Part shown: piece after piece, positions 1 to 7,143 of the stretch
How positions within the stretch are numbered: the first letter of the stretch is position 1
Layout of the letters: the number at the start of each line of letters is the position of its first letter
Assembly: GCA_020636695.1 (NCBI GenBank)
Contig: JACJXJ010000018.1
Span: forward strand, 1-26,145
Direction: 5' to 3'
DNA: 26,145 nucleotides
Origin: Prevotellaceae bacterium
GTDB taxonomy: Bacteria; Bacteroidota; Bacteroidia; Bacteroidales; Paludibacteraceae
Made by a program: the position numbers and the translations under genes
The notes under the pieces: model-generated
The model's database searches: none
What the model was told of the DNA's origin: nothing
The model's input: only the letters and a program-made list of their open reading frames with translations

Positions 1-1316
1 GTTGCCAGAGTGGTATTATTTTGACCGCTAGTCATAATCCTAAAGAATATAACGGTTATAAAGCGTATTGGAACGATGGTGCGCAAATTATTGCGCCACA
101 CGATGTGAATATTATCTCGGAAGTAGAGCGTGTAACCGTGGACGATATTAAATTCAATGGAAATAAAGCGTTAATTCAAATTATTGGCGAAGACATTGAT
201 AAAATCTACTTGGATAAAGTAAAAACTATCTTATTGTCGCCAGAATCGATTAAACGTCATAACGATTTAAAAATCGTTTATACCCCAATTCACGGTACTG
301 GTATTAAATTAATTCCACGTTGTTTGCAAGAAATTGGCTTTACAAATGTATCGTTGGTAGAGGAACAAACTGTTATTAGTGGTAATTTCCCAACCGTAGC
401 TTCTCCAAATCCTGAAGAACCAGCTGCTTTGGATATGGCCATTCAAAAAGCGAAAGCTATTGATGCTGATATTGTGATGGCTTCTGACCCTGATGCCGAC
501 CGTATGGGTATCGCCGTGAAAAACGATAAAGGCGAATGGATGCTGGTAAATGGTAACCAAACCGATTTGATGTTTACGTACTATATCATTCGTCGTCGTA
601 AAGAACTTGGTTTGCTTAAAGGCAACGAATTTATGGTTAAAACCATTGTAACTTCTGAATTAGTAAAAACTATTTGCGACAAAAATGATGTAGAGTTATT
701 TGATTGTTACACAGGTTTTAAATGGATTGCAGCCGTAGTGCGCGACATGGAAGGCAAAAAACAATACATCGGTGGTGGCGAAGAGAGCTATGGTTATATG
801 CCTGCTGAATTCGTTCGCGATAAAGACGCTGTAGCTTGTTGTGCGTTGATGGCCGAAATGACTGCTTGGGCTAAAGATAATGGCAAAACTATTTTCGAAA
901 TGCTTCAAGATATCTATTTGGAATACGGTTATAGCAAAGAAAAAGGTATTTCAGTAGTGCGTTTAGGTAAAACTGGTGCCGAAGAAATCGTAGCTATGAT
1001 GAAAAACTTCCGTGAAAATCCTCCAAAAGAAATCGCTGGATCGGCTGTGAAAGTTATCAAAGATTATCAATCGCAAGAAATGATAGACGTGGTTACAGGT
1101 AAAGTAACTAAAATGAATTTCCCTGCTTTGTCAAATGTATTACAATACTTTACAGAAGATGGAACCAAAGTTTCGGTACGTCCTTCGGGAACTGAACCTA
1201 AAATTAAGTTCTACATCGAAGTCCAAGCTCCATTGGCAAATCGTGCCGATTACAACGCCGTAGAAGCGAAAGCAAATACAAAAATTGAGGCTGTACGTGC
1301 TTCATTAGGCGTGTAA
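1..1316 (+). CDS. Phosphoglucomutase/phosphomannomutase (alpha-D-phosphohexomutase family), 5' truncated by the window edge
   Basis: A cytosolic enzyme that interconverts hexose-1-phosphate and hexose-6-phosphate through a phosphoserine. The reading frame is open from base 3 with no start, so the N-terminal part lies outside the window. The family in Bacteroidetes is usually about 580 residues; about 437 codons are present, so roughly the first quarter is missing. All four family signatures are visible in order: the active-site serine loop TASHNP (about 24-41), the Mg-binding loop DPDADRMG (486-509), the sugar-specificity loop GGGEESYG (771-794) and the phosphate-binding loop RPSGTEPK (1179-1202). 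The TTG at 21 is an internal leucine codon just before the active-site loop, not a start. An intrinsic terminator follows closely. Whether glucose or mannose phosphate is the main substrate cannot be decided from these motifs. Confidence 0.95.
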   Translation, partial: CQSGIILTASHNPKEYNGYKAYWNDGAQIIAPHDVNIISEVERVTVDDIKFNGNKALIQIIGEDIDKIYLDKVKTILLSPESIKRHNDLKIVYTPIHGTGIKLIPRCLQEIGFTNVSLVEEQTVISGNFPTVASPNPEEPAALDMAIQKAKAIDADIVMASDPDADRMGIAVKNDKGEWMLVNGNQTDLMFTYYIIRRRKELGLLKGNEFMVKTIVTSELVKTICDKNDVELFDCYTGFKWIAAVVRDMEGKKQYIGGGEESYGYMPAEFVRDKDAVACCALMAEMTAWAKDNGKTIFEMLQDIYLEYGYSKEKGISVVRLGKTGAEEIVAMMKNFRENPPKEIAGSAVKVIKDYQSQEMIDVVTGKVTKMNFPALSNVLQYFTEDGTKVSVRPSGTEPKIKFYIEVQAPLANRADYNAVEAKANTKIEAVRASLGV

Positions 1317-1334
1317 TTACACTGTTTTATATTG

Positions 1335-1367
1335 AAAATCCGATTGTTAATGCAATCGGATTTTTTT
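1335..1367 (+). terminator. Intrinsic terminator after the phosphohexomutase gene
   Basis: A 12-bp stem (1335-1346 paired with 1353-1364, core ATCCGATTG/CAATCGGAT) closes a 6-nt loop and runs straight into a T tract ending at 1367. It lies 18 nt after the mutase stop and 22 nt before menG, so it separates the two transcription units, although I see no clear TAnnTTTG box for menG between them. Confidence 0.85.
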
Positions 1368-1389
1368 ATGATAATTCTAAAAAATAATT

Positions 1390-2079
1390 ATGACATCACC
1401 AGTAGCTTCTTTATTTAATAACATTGCCAAACATTACGATGTACTCAATCATCTTTTATCGTTTAATATCGATAAAAAATGGCGACGTAAAGCATTGAAA
1501 AATCACATTTCTGCAGATACTAAGTTCGTACTTGATATTGCATGTGGAACAGGTGATTTTGCATTACAACTGATTAAAAATGGCGTCAATAGGGTAGTCG
1601 GAGTTGATATTTCTGAAGAAATGATAAAAGTAGGACAACAGAAAGTTCTCAAACGTGGTTTACAGTCCAATATTTCTTTACAACTCGGTGATAGTGCTGG
1701 TTTAGAGTTTGATAGTGATAGTTTTGATGTGGTCACAGTGGCATTTGGTGTGAGAAATTTTGAGAAACGTGCCCAAAGTTTGAATGAAATGTTACGTGTG
1801 TTACGCCCGCAAGGTGAAGTTATTATTTTAGAATTTTCCACTCCTACCAAGTTTCCTATCAAACAGTTGTATCGCTTATATTTTAAGCAGATATTACCGT
1901 TTGTTGGAGGTCTTATTTCTGGGCATCGTGATGCTTATCAGTACTTGCCCAATACGGTGTATGCGTTTCCTCAAGGTGAACAATTCTTAGCTGAAATGCG
2001 TCAGGCTGGTTTTACTAATTTAAGCTATCGCAAAATGAGTTTTGGTATTGCGTCTGTTTATTATGGTACAAAATTATGA
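1390..2079 (+). CDS. menG: Demethylmenaquinone methyltransferase (MenG/UbiE)
   Basis: A 229-residue SAM-dependent methyltransferase that methylates demethylmenaquinol, the last step of menaquinone synthesis. The glycine-rich SAM motif VLDIACGTGDF is at residues 47-57. The acidic VGVDIS strand that binds the SAM ribose follows, and the UbiE/MenG-typical AFGVRNF is at about 118-124. The length is normal for the family. The stop codon overlaps the start of menA by 4 nt (ATGA), so the two are translationally coupled and serve the same pathway. UbiE can also act on ubiquinone precursors, but Bacteroidetes respire with menaquinone and menA is adjacent, so MenG is the better name. The first ATG is used. 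It follows an A-rich stretch without a Shine-Dalgarno site, which is normal for the phylum. Confidence 0.95.
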   Translation: MTSPVASLFNNIAKHYDVLNHLLSFNIDKKWRRKALKNHISADTKFVLDIACGTGDFALQLIKNGVNRVVGVDISEEMIKVGQQKVLKRGLQSNISLQLGDSAGLEFDSDSFDVVTVAFGVRNFEKRAQSLNEMLRVLRPQGEVIILEFSTPTKFPIKQLYRLYFKQILPFVGGLISGHRDAYQYLPNTVYAFPQGEQFLAEMRQAGFTNLSYRKMSFGIASVYYGTKL

Positions 2080-2942
2080 ATAAATATATTAGAAGTTTTC
2101 GTTTGCGCACATTGCCTTTGTCGTTGGCAGGAGTAATATTAGGTAGTTGTTTTGCCGCTCATAATTTGGGATTAAATGTTCCTGTTTTCATATTCGCTAT
2201 TTTTACAACGCTTTCACTGCAAATTTTGGCAAATTTAGCTAATGAACTTGGTGATGCATTAAAGGGCACTGATCTTACAAATGAGACACGGCCTCAATAT
2301 GGTCTACAACAAGGTGTTATTTCGATGCGTGAAATGAAATATTGTATCTGGTTGTTTGTGATTTTGTCGGCTATTTTTGGTGGACTGTTGCTTTGGTTCT
2401 CTTTTGGAACACTCTCTAAAGCATTTTTCTTATTTTTGTTACTTGGAGGGCTTTCTATCATTGCAGCAATCACTTATACACTAGGTAAAAAGGCCTATGG
2501 TTATCACGGCTTTGGCGATTTGTTTGTGTTCGTTTTTTTTGGTCTTGTCAGTGTTATGGGGTCTTATTATTTACAACATCATCAATTTGAATGGACTTTA
2601 TTGATGCCAGCCGCAGCCATTGGTTTGTTGATAGTGTCAGTACTTAATATTAATAATATTCGTGATATTACTAACGATATGGCATCAAATAAACGAACAT
2701 TGGCAGTACTTTTAGGTGAACAGAAAGCCAAAATCTATCAATGCATTTTGATTGTAGGTGCTGTATTGCTCTTTTGTTTATCGGGATTATATGAGGTTTT
2801 ATGGTTTACACCCTTATTTGCCGCTCACATGTATTGGCTATTTAAATATTCAGGTAAAAAGTTGGATACGCAATTGCCATTAATGTCTTTGATAACCTTA
2901 TTGTTAGCAATTACTTTGAGCCTATTACAACTGTTTTTTTGA
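2076..2942 (+). CDS. menA: 1,4-dihydroxy-2-naphthoate polyprenyltransferase (MenA)
   Basis: A 288-residue inner-membrane UbiA-superfamily prenyltransferase. It attaches the polyprenyl tail to 1,4-dihydroxy-2-naphthoate, producing the demethylmenaquinone that MenG then methylates. The first prenyl-diphosphate/Mg motif is NELGDALKGTD (residues 56-66) and the second is NNIRDITND (about 193-201), each with Asp residues spaced as in the family. Between and after them are several long hydrophobic segments, consistent with the usual 8-9 transmembrane helices. It overlaps menG by 4 nt. Synthesis proceeds MenA then MenG, the reverse of gene order, which does not matter for function. The gene ends just upstream of the promoter of the adjacent small RNA, and I see no separate terminator directly behind it. 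Confidence 0.95.
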   Translation: MNKYIRSFRLRTLPLSLAGVILGSCFAAHNLGLNVPVFIFAIFTTLSLQILANLANELGDALKGTDLTNETRPQYGLQQGVISMREMKYCIWLFVILSAIFGGLLLWFSFGTLSKAFFLFLLLGGLSIIAAITYTLGKKAYGYHGFGDLFVFVFFGLVSVMGSYYLQHHQFEWTLLMPAAAIGLLIVSVLNINNIRDITNDMASNKRTLAVLLGEQKAKIYQCILIVGAVLLFCLSGLYEVLWFTPLFAAHMYWLFKYSGKKLDTQLPLMSLITLLLAITLSLLQLFF

Positions 2943-2950
2943 GAAATCAC

Positions 2951-2981
2951 TTGCATTCGTACTCAAAATTTTGTATCTTTG
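2951..2981 (+). promoter_or_regulatory. Bacteroidetes-type promoter driving the 6S-like RNA
   Basis: A -33 TTG (2951-2953) and a -7 TATCTTTG (2974-2981) are separated by 20 nt, matching the TTTG-N19/20-TAnnTTTG consensus for the primary sigma factor of Bacteroides. It starts 8 nt after the menA stop. No ORF starts downstream on this strand, so it most plausibly transcribes the structured RNA, with initiation expected near 2986-2989. Confidence 0.7.
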
Positions 2982-2986
2982 ACCTA

Positions 2987-3215
2987 GAAAAGTATGGTCG
3001 CACTGTGCTGAGATTGGAAAATTCTACAAACATTTTTTAAACGAGGTAAGTTGGTTTTTAATGGCGGGCTGCGCCTTCGGGTATGATTTATCACGGCAGA
3101 TTACAACGAAGATTGACTCCTTAAATCCTATTTTATTAGGAATTTTTCTCAACAAATGACAGTGCGACTTTCTATAAAAAGAGGAGCGATAATAATTCAT
3201 TATCGCTCCTCTTTT
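2987..3215 (+). ncRNA. ssrS: Structured small RNA, probable 6S RNA homologue (RNA polymerase regulator)
   Basis: A roughly 185-nt structured unit followed by a terminator, with its own promoter and no ORF. The ends pair over a long range: GTCGCACTGT (2997-3006) is exactly complementary to ACAGTGCGAC (3159-3168), and TAGAAA (2985-2990) pairs with TTTCTA (3169-3174). Further in, GGAAAATTC (3016-3024) pairs with GAATTTTTC (3140-3148, one G-U). An AT-rich internal loop follows (about 3025-3042 opposite 3120-3139), whose 3' side can form a small hairpin (TCCTA/TAGGA, 3126-3141). The tip holds shorter helices including a UUCG-loop hairpin (about 3073-3081). A long rod closed at its ends with a central bubble is the architecture of 6S RNA, which mimics an open promoter. 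The name rests on architecture only; I did not recognise a conserved primary sequence. tmRNA, RNase P RNA and SRP RNA do not fit in size or motifs. Confidence 0.5.
3177..3215. terminator. Bidirectional intrinsic terminator between the 6S-like RNA and the peptidase D gene
   Basis: A perfect 13-bp stem (GAGGAGCGATAAT 3181-3193 with 3199-3211) with a 5-nt loop is flanked by AAAA on the left and TTTT on the right. It can end the small RNA on the plus strand and the convergent peptidase gene on the minus strand, whose stop lies 17 nt away. Confidence 0.9.
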
Positions 3216-3231
3216 AAGTTCTGCTAGTTAG

Positions 3232-4686
3232 TTATTTCGTTGGAATAGCTTCTAGTGTAGCCACCAGAAAATCCCAAAACTTTTGAACACTTGGAATATT
3301 GACTTTTTCGTCAGGTGAATGAGGATGACGAATGGTTGGACCAAACGAAACCATATCTAGGCGTGGCTCTACAGCGCCTAAAATACCACATTCGAGGCCG
3401 GCATGAATTACTTTGATTTCAGCCGCTTTGTCGAATTTAGCTTTATAAACTTCTGACATGGTTTTGAGTATTGGCGATTTTAAATTAGGATTCCAACCCG
3501 AATAACCACCTGTAAATTCTACTTTAGCACCAGCCAAAGCAAATACACTTTCCATCATAGAGGCCAATTCTTCTTTTTTGCTATCAACCGAGCTACGCAA
3601 TAGGCATTTTACCTCAATTTGTGTGGCGTTGGCTTTGATAATCGATAAGTTGGTAGATGTTTCTACTACAGATGGGATGTCAGGAATGAAGCGAAAAACA
3701 CCATTAGGACAACCTGTAACAGCATTTACAAAATCGTCTTGAATTTCTTCAGGTATCAATCCATCAGGCAGCGAAACCACTTGTGTGTTCACTTTAATAG
3801 GATTTTCCGTCGCTTTATATTCCTCGTTGAAGAGGTCAGCGTATTCTGAAGCTAGTTTTTCGATATCTTCTTGACAATCCGCAGGAACTGTGAGAATAGC
3901 CCAAGCTTCGCGTGGTATAGCATTACGCATATTGCCGCCTTCTACAACAGCCAAACGGGCTTCATATTGCATAATTGCTTCTTTTAAGAAACGGAATAAT
4001 AATTTATTGGCATTGGCGCGACCTAGAGCAATATCTAAACCAGAATGTCCACCTTTGAATCCAGAATGACAATTTTAGCCACATCACCTTCGGCACAGGA
4101 CATTCTTTAAAACTCCATGAAATATTAACATCGTTCCAGCGCAACCAACATAGAGTTCGCCTTCGTCTTCTGAATCCATATTTTAAAAGAATGTCACCTT
4201 TCAAAACCTTGTTCTAAACCAAAGTTACCATCCATACCTGTTTCTTCATTTACAGTAAAAATGCTCACTCGGTCCATGTTTTTAGTTCTTTGTTTTCAGT
4301 ACAGCCATGGCAGCAGCTACCCAATGCCATTGTCAGCGCCCAATGTTGTTCCATTAGCTTTAACCCAGTGCCACCATCAATTATTGTTTCGATAGGATCC
4401 GTTTCAAACGTATGCTTTTATCACTATTTTTTTGTGGAACCATATCCACGTGCGCTTGTAAAATCACTGAGCGGTTTTCCATACCAGCTGTGGCAGGGTT
4501 TGCGAATTAAAATACTACCTGTTTTGTCAACAAGAGTCTCTAAACCAAGTGATTTTCTCAAAAATCAGTTACGAGTTTGGTGATGGCTTCCATGTGGTAG
4601 AGATGGATGTGGAGTTTCACAAATAGCCTGGAAGTTTTCCATAAGGCTTGAAGTTGTAATTGACGAATGTCGTTTGAAGTTGCCAT
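3232..4686 (-). pseudogene. pepD: Aminoacyl-histidine dipeptidase (peptidase D, M20 family), disrupted by many single-base indels
   Basis: A cytosolic zinc dipeptidase (Xaa-His and other dipeptides). The start is ATG at 4686 (MATSNDIRQLQ). Reading across frames recovers a normal PepD: LETLVDKTG, AHVDMVPQKNSDK with the first metal His/Asp, GADNGIG, NEETGMDGNFG with the catalytic Glu region, MDSEDEGELYVGCAG, and GFKGGHSGLDI. From about 4062 down to the stop at 3232 the frame is intact, including RHPHSPDEKVNIPSV near the C-terminus. Between about 4635 and 4064 the frame changes about 13 times, mostly by apparent one-base losses (near 4633, 4598, 4558, 4496, 4416, 4368, 4321, 4265, 4200, 4182, 4136, 4090 and 4064), and there is an in-frame TAA at 4284-4282. 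The corrected length is close to the family's roughly 485 residues. As written the gene is non-functional, but the pattern suggests sequence error. Confidence 0.85.
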
Positions 4687-4717
4687 AAGTATTATTTTAA
4701 AGTTCTTGTAATGAAGA

Positions 4718-4725
4718 CAAAGGTA
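4718..4725 (-). promoter_or_regulatory. -7 element for the peptidase D gene
   Basis: The minus strand reads TACCTTTG (CAAAGGTA on the plus strand), a full match to TAnnTTTG, 31 nt upstream of the pepD ATG. No clear -33 TTTG lies at the right distance, so the call rests on the -7 box and its position. Confidence 0.4.
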
Positions 4726-4794
4726 ATGAAAAAAACAGTAGAGATTAGTTTGAAGCGGTAAAAAATCATTATTTTGCAAAAATAAGACTTCGTG

Positions 4795-5714
4795 ATGTCT
4801 CAACCTCGTATTCTCTACTATAATTTCGTTCTCAAAGATCAATTTGGTGCTCATTACAAAAAATATCAATCAATGCAGGATTTACGTGCCCGAATAGAGA
4901 TGGCTCAAAAGGGCTTGGTGGATGTACGTATTGTAATAATCAAACCTTTAATCCGGATTATTGTTTCCCTAGCAAATCAGTTTCAGAACAGATAGAGGAG
5001 GGGATTCAATTTTTTCATCCTAAATATCAAACTCAACGTTATTTAGCTTATTTTCAAGCCTACACAAATACGTATGGTGAGTTAGAAAATTTAAAAAAGA
5101 AGTACGAAGAAGCATTAGCTTTTCCTCAAATAGTGGGTTTGGTTATTGGTACGCGCCCCGATTGTGTAACAGATGAGTTGTTGGATTATTTTGCTGATTT
5201 GGCGAAACGTTATTACGTGATGATTGAATATGGTGTGGAGTCTACCAATAATGACACCTTGAATTTTATCAATCGCCATCACGATTTTGAAACATCTGAA
5301 GAAGCGATTATTAAAACTGCCAAGCGAGGACTATTTGTGGGCGCTCATCTTATTTTAGGTCTACCTTTTGAGTCGTATGATACGATGATAGGTCATGCTG
5401 AACGCCTATCTCAATTACCATTAACAATGGTAAAATTACACCAATTGCAAATAGTTAAAGGTACGAAGATGGCGCACCAATTTGTGGAACATCCTGAATG
5501 GTTTTCACTATTTTCGTTGGAAGAGTATTTGGATTTAGCCATTGATTTTGTGACACATTTATCGCCTATGATTGCTGTGGAGCGGTTTGTTTCCCAGTCG
5601 CCCAAGGAATTATTGTTGGCTCCAAATTGGGGACTAAAGAATTTTGAGTTTACCGATAAAATTAATAAGCGTATTGTTGAACGCAATTTATTTCACGGAC
5701 AATTTTATAAATAA
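4795..5714 (+). pseudogene. TIGR01212/YhcC-type radical SAM protein with one frameshift in an A tract
   Basis: A radical SAM enzyme of the TIGR01212 (YhcC/YtqA-like) family; its substrate is not known to me. The start is ATG at 4795 (MSQPRILYYN), with a GTG just upstream rejected. The first frame runs to the A6 tract at 4858-4863. One extra A there restores a single frame to the stop at 5714. In the corrected frame the family signature is clear: AGFTCPNRDG, then GLGGCTYCNN, giving the cysteines of the 4Fe-4S cluster, followed by AYFQAYTNTYG, VIGTRPDCV and IEYGVESTNNDTL. The corrected protein would have about 306 residues, normal for the family. It is divergent from pepD and ends at a shared terminator. 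The single missing base sits next to the indel-rich pepD region, so a sequencing error is likely and the gene is probably intact in the organism. Confidence 0.85.
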
Positions 5715-5747
5715 AAAAAACGGTGCAATTTAACTGCACCGTTTTTT
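5713..5747. terminator. Bidirectional terminator between the radical SAM and nuclease genes
   Basis: CGGTGCA (5721-5727) pairs with TGCACCG (5735-5741) around a 7-nt loop, flanked by an A tract on the left and a T tract on the right. Two convergent genes end on either side (5714 plus, 5768 minus). Confidence 0.85.
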
Positions 5748-5767
5748 ATTTATATCACTGATTGAGT

Positions 5768-6796
5768 TTATTTTGATTTAACAACCCAAATAAGGCTTGG
5801 GAAGTGGTCGCTGTAACCATTGGTCCAAACACCACCAGAATGTGTACGCAATGGATAACCTTTGCGTTTTCCAGATTCTTGTTTTAAGAAGTCTTTGTTG
5901 AAAATTTCAGCTTTCCAGAAAGTTAAATTGGTTAAATTGTCACGATCCAACCAAGCGTGTGAAACCATTACTTGGTCATATAAGCACCAAACATCTTGAT
6001 AACCTAATGAACCTGTTCCGCTTTTGTAAATATTATAATCAGGATTGTATAACTCACCAGGTTGAACTGATGCGCGATTACCTTTAGCTCCTAAGTGTTT
6101 CAATACGCTATCGTCATCAGGATTATCATTTAAGTCACCCATAACTACGATTTTAGCTTCAGGTTCGATTTTAAAAATAGAATCGCAAATCCATTTAGTG
6201 GTTAAAGCTGCATCTTTACGACGAGGTGTTGAACGTTTTTCGCCACCATATTTAGAAGGCCAGTGTAATACAATAATGTGTACTTGTTCGCCAGCTAAAT
6301 CGCCAGTAACACAAAGTTGATCACGTGATACAAAATCAGGTATAGATGATTGTAAACGATGTGAAACAACATTTGTTGGTGTAAAGAATGATGGATTGTA
6401 TAATAAGGCAACGTCAACACCACGACGGTCTGGACCTTCTATTAAAATTGGTTGTAAATTTCTGTTTTTGATGGCAGGTTGTTTTACTAAATCTTCTAAT
6501 ACATTTATATTTTCAACCTCTGATACACCTAATACGGCTAATTCTTGTGGAAATTTAGAAATGGCATAAGACATGCGATCCAGTTTGTTGAGGTATTTCA
6601 TCGTCCCCCAATGATTTCTACCATCAGGTAAATATTCTGAATCGTTAGTGTCGGGAGAATCAATTGTGTCGAATAAATTTTCTAAATTATAGAATCCAAT
6701 AACGAAGGTTTCTAGATTTTTCTTTTGATTATCTTGAGCAGAAACTACCAGTGTTAAAGGCAGTAGAGCAAGTAGCAGAAGATGTTTTAGTTTCAT
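5768..6796 (-). CDS. Secreted endonuclease/exonuclease/phosphatase (EEP) family protein
   Basis: A 342-residue exported enzyme of the DNase I-like EEP superfamily, whose members cleave phosphodiester or phosphomonoester bonds in nucleic acids, sugars or lipids. The N-terminus is a Sec signal peptide (hydrophobic residues 5-19, likely cleavage after SAQ at about 21), without a lipobox, so it is periplasmic or released. Superfamily motifs appear in order: FYNLENLFD (35-43), the acidic SEVEN (92-96) that binds the metal, HWPSKYGG with His178, GDLNDNPDD (220-228) with the catalytic Asp/Asn pair, and the C-terminal SDHFP (329-333) with the general His. All catalytic positions are present. It is divergent from the TonB receptor/DUF5689/DUF6359 genes, an association I know from other Bacteroidetes. 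Nuclease activity is plausible but the substrate cannot be read from sequence. Confidence 0.85.
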   Translation of the reverse strand: MKLKHLLLLALLPLTLVVSAQDNQKKNLETFVIGFYNLENLFDTIDSPDTNDSEYLPDGRNHWGTMKYLNKLDRMSYAISKFPQELAVLGVSEVENINVLEDLVKQPAIKNRNLQPILIEGPDRRGVDVALLYNPSFFTPTNVVSHRLQSSIPDFVSRDQLCVTGDLAGEQVHIIVLHWPSKYGGEKRSTPRRKDAALTTKWICDSIFKIEPEAKIVVMGDLNDNPDDDSVLKHLGAKGNRASVQPGELYNPDYNIYKSGTGSLGYQDVWCLYDQVMVSHAWLDRDNLTNLTFWKAEIFNKDFLKQESGKRKGYPLRTHSGGVWTNGYSDHFPSLIWVVKSK

Positions 6797-7143
6797 GTTT
6801 GAATAAGATTTAAGTAAAAGATTTATGGATAAGTTTTAAAAACATTTTGAGTCGCAAAGTTGCCATTATTTTTTGACATATCAAAATTTTTACAAAAAGA
6901 AATTTGTTTATATTTTCACTATTTCAGTTTATTGTTTAAAGCTTTTAAGTAGTTGATATTAGTAATAATTTTAACGTAAAATTAATGTTTTTGTAACTGT
7001 AATGTTGAACTTCATGTTTTGTTAGTAAATAATTGATTAATTTTCAATTTTGTGTCAAAAAAATTAGTAATATTGCAGTCCGAATTTTGTTTAAGAAAAT
7101 AGTATAAACCACTATAAAATAATCTAACCAAATTAACACATTT
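6797..7143. other. Divergent intergenic region between the EEP enzyme and the TonB receptor
   Basis: A 347-bp, very AT-rich gap with no supportable gene. On the minus side it holds a good promoter for the EEP gene (separate entry). On the plus side the best candidate for the receptor is TAATATTG (7068-7075), one mismatch from TAnnTTTG, about 70 nt before the ATG, with TTTG at 7049-7052 at a short 15-nt spacing. I see no operator palindrome or riboswitch. Confidence 0.5.
6855..6885 (-). promoter_or_regulatory. Promoter of the EEP-family gene
   Basis: On the minus strand, TTTG (6885-6882) is followed after 19 nt by CAACTTTG (6862-6855), matching the Bacteroidetes -33/-7 pattern with one mismatch in the -7 box. 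Initiation is expected near 6849, giving a leader of about 50 nt. Confidence 0.5.

Noticed and set aside
4004..4204. A 66-codon minus-strand frame as a separate small gene
   Set aside because: It is a piece of peptidase D read across wrong frames; GDILL at its start and NDVNISWSFKECPVP inside are PepD segments.
4290..4583. A 97-codon plus-strand frame
   Set aside because: It is the antisense of the indel-broken peptidase D gene, whose coding sense is clear on the other strand.
6824..6832. TATGGATAA as a DnaA box
   Set aside because: It is a single near-match in an AT-rich intergenic region far from dnaA, which is expected by chance.
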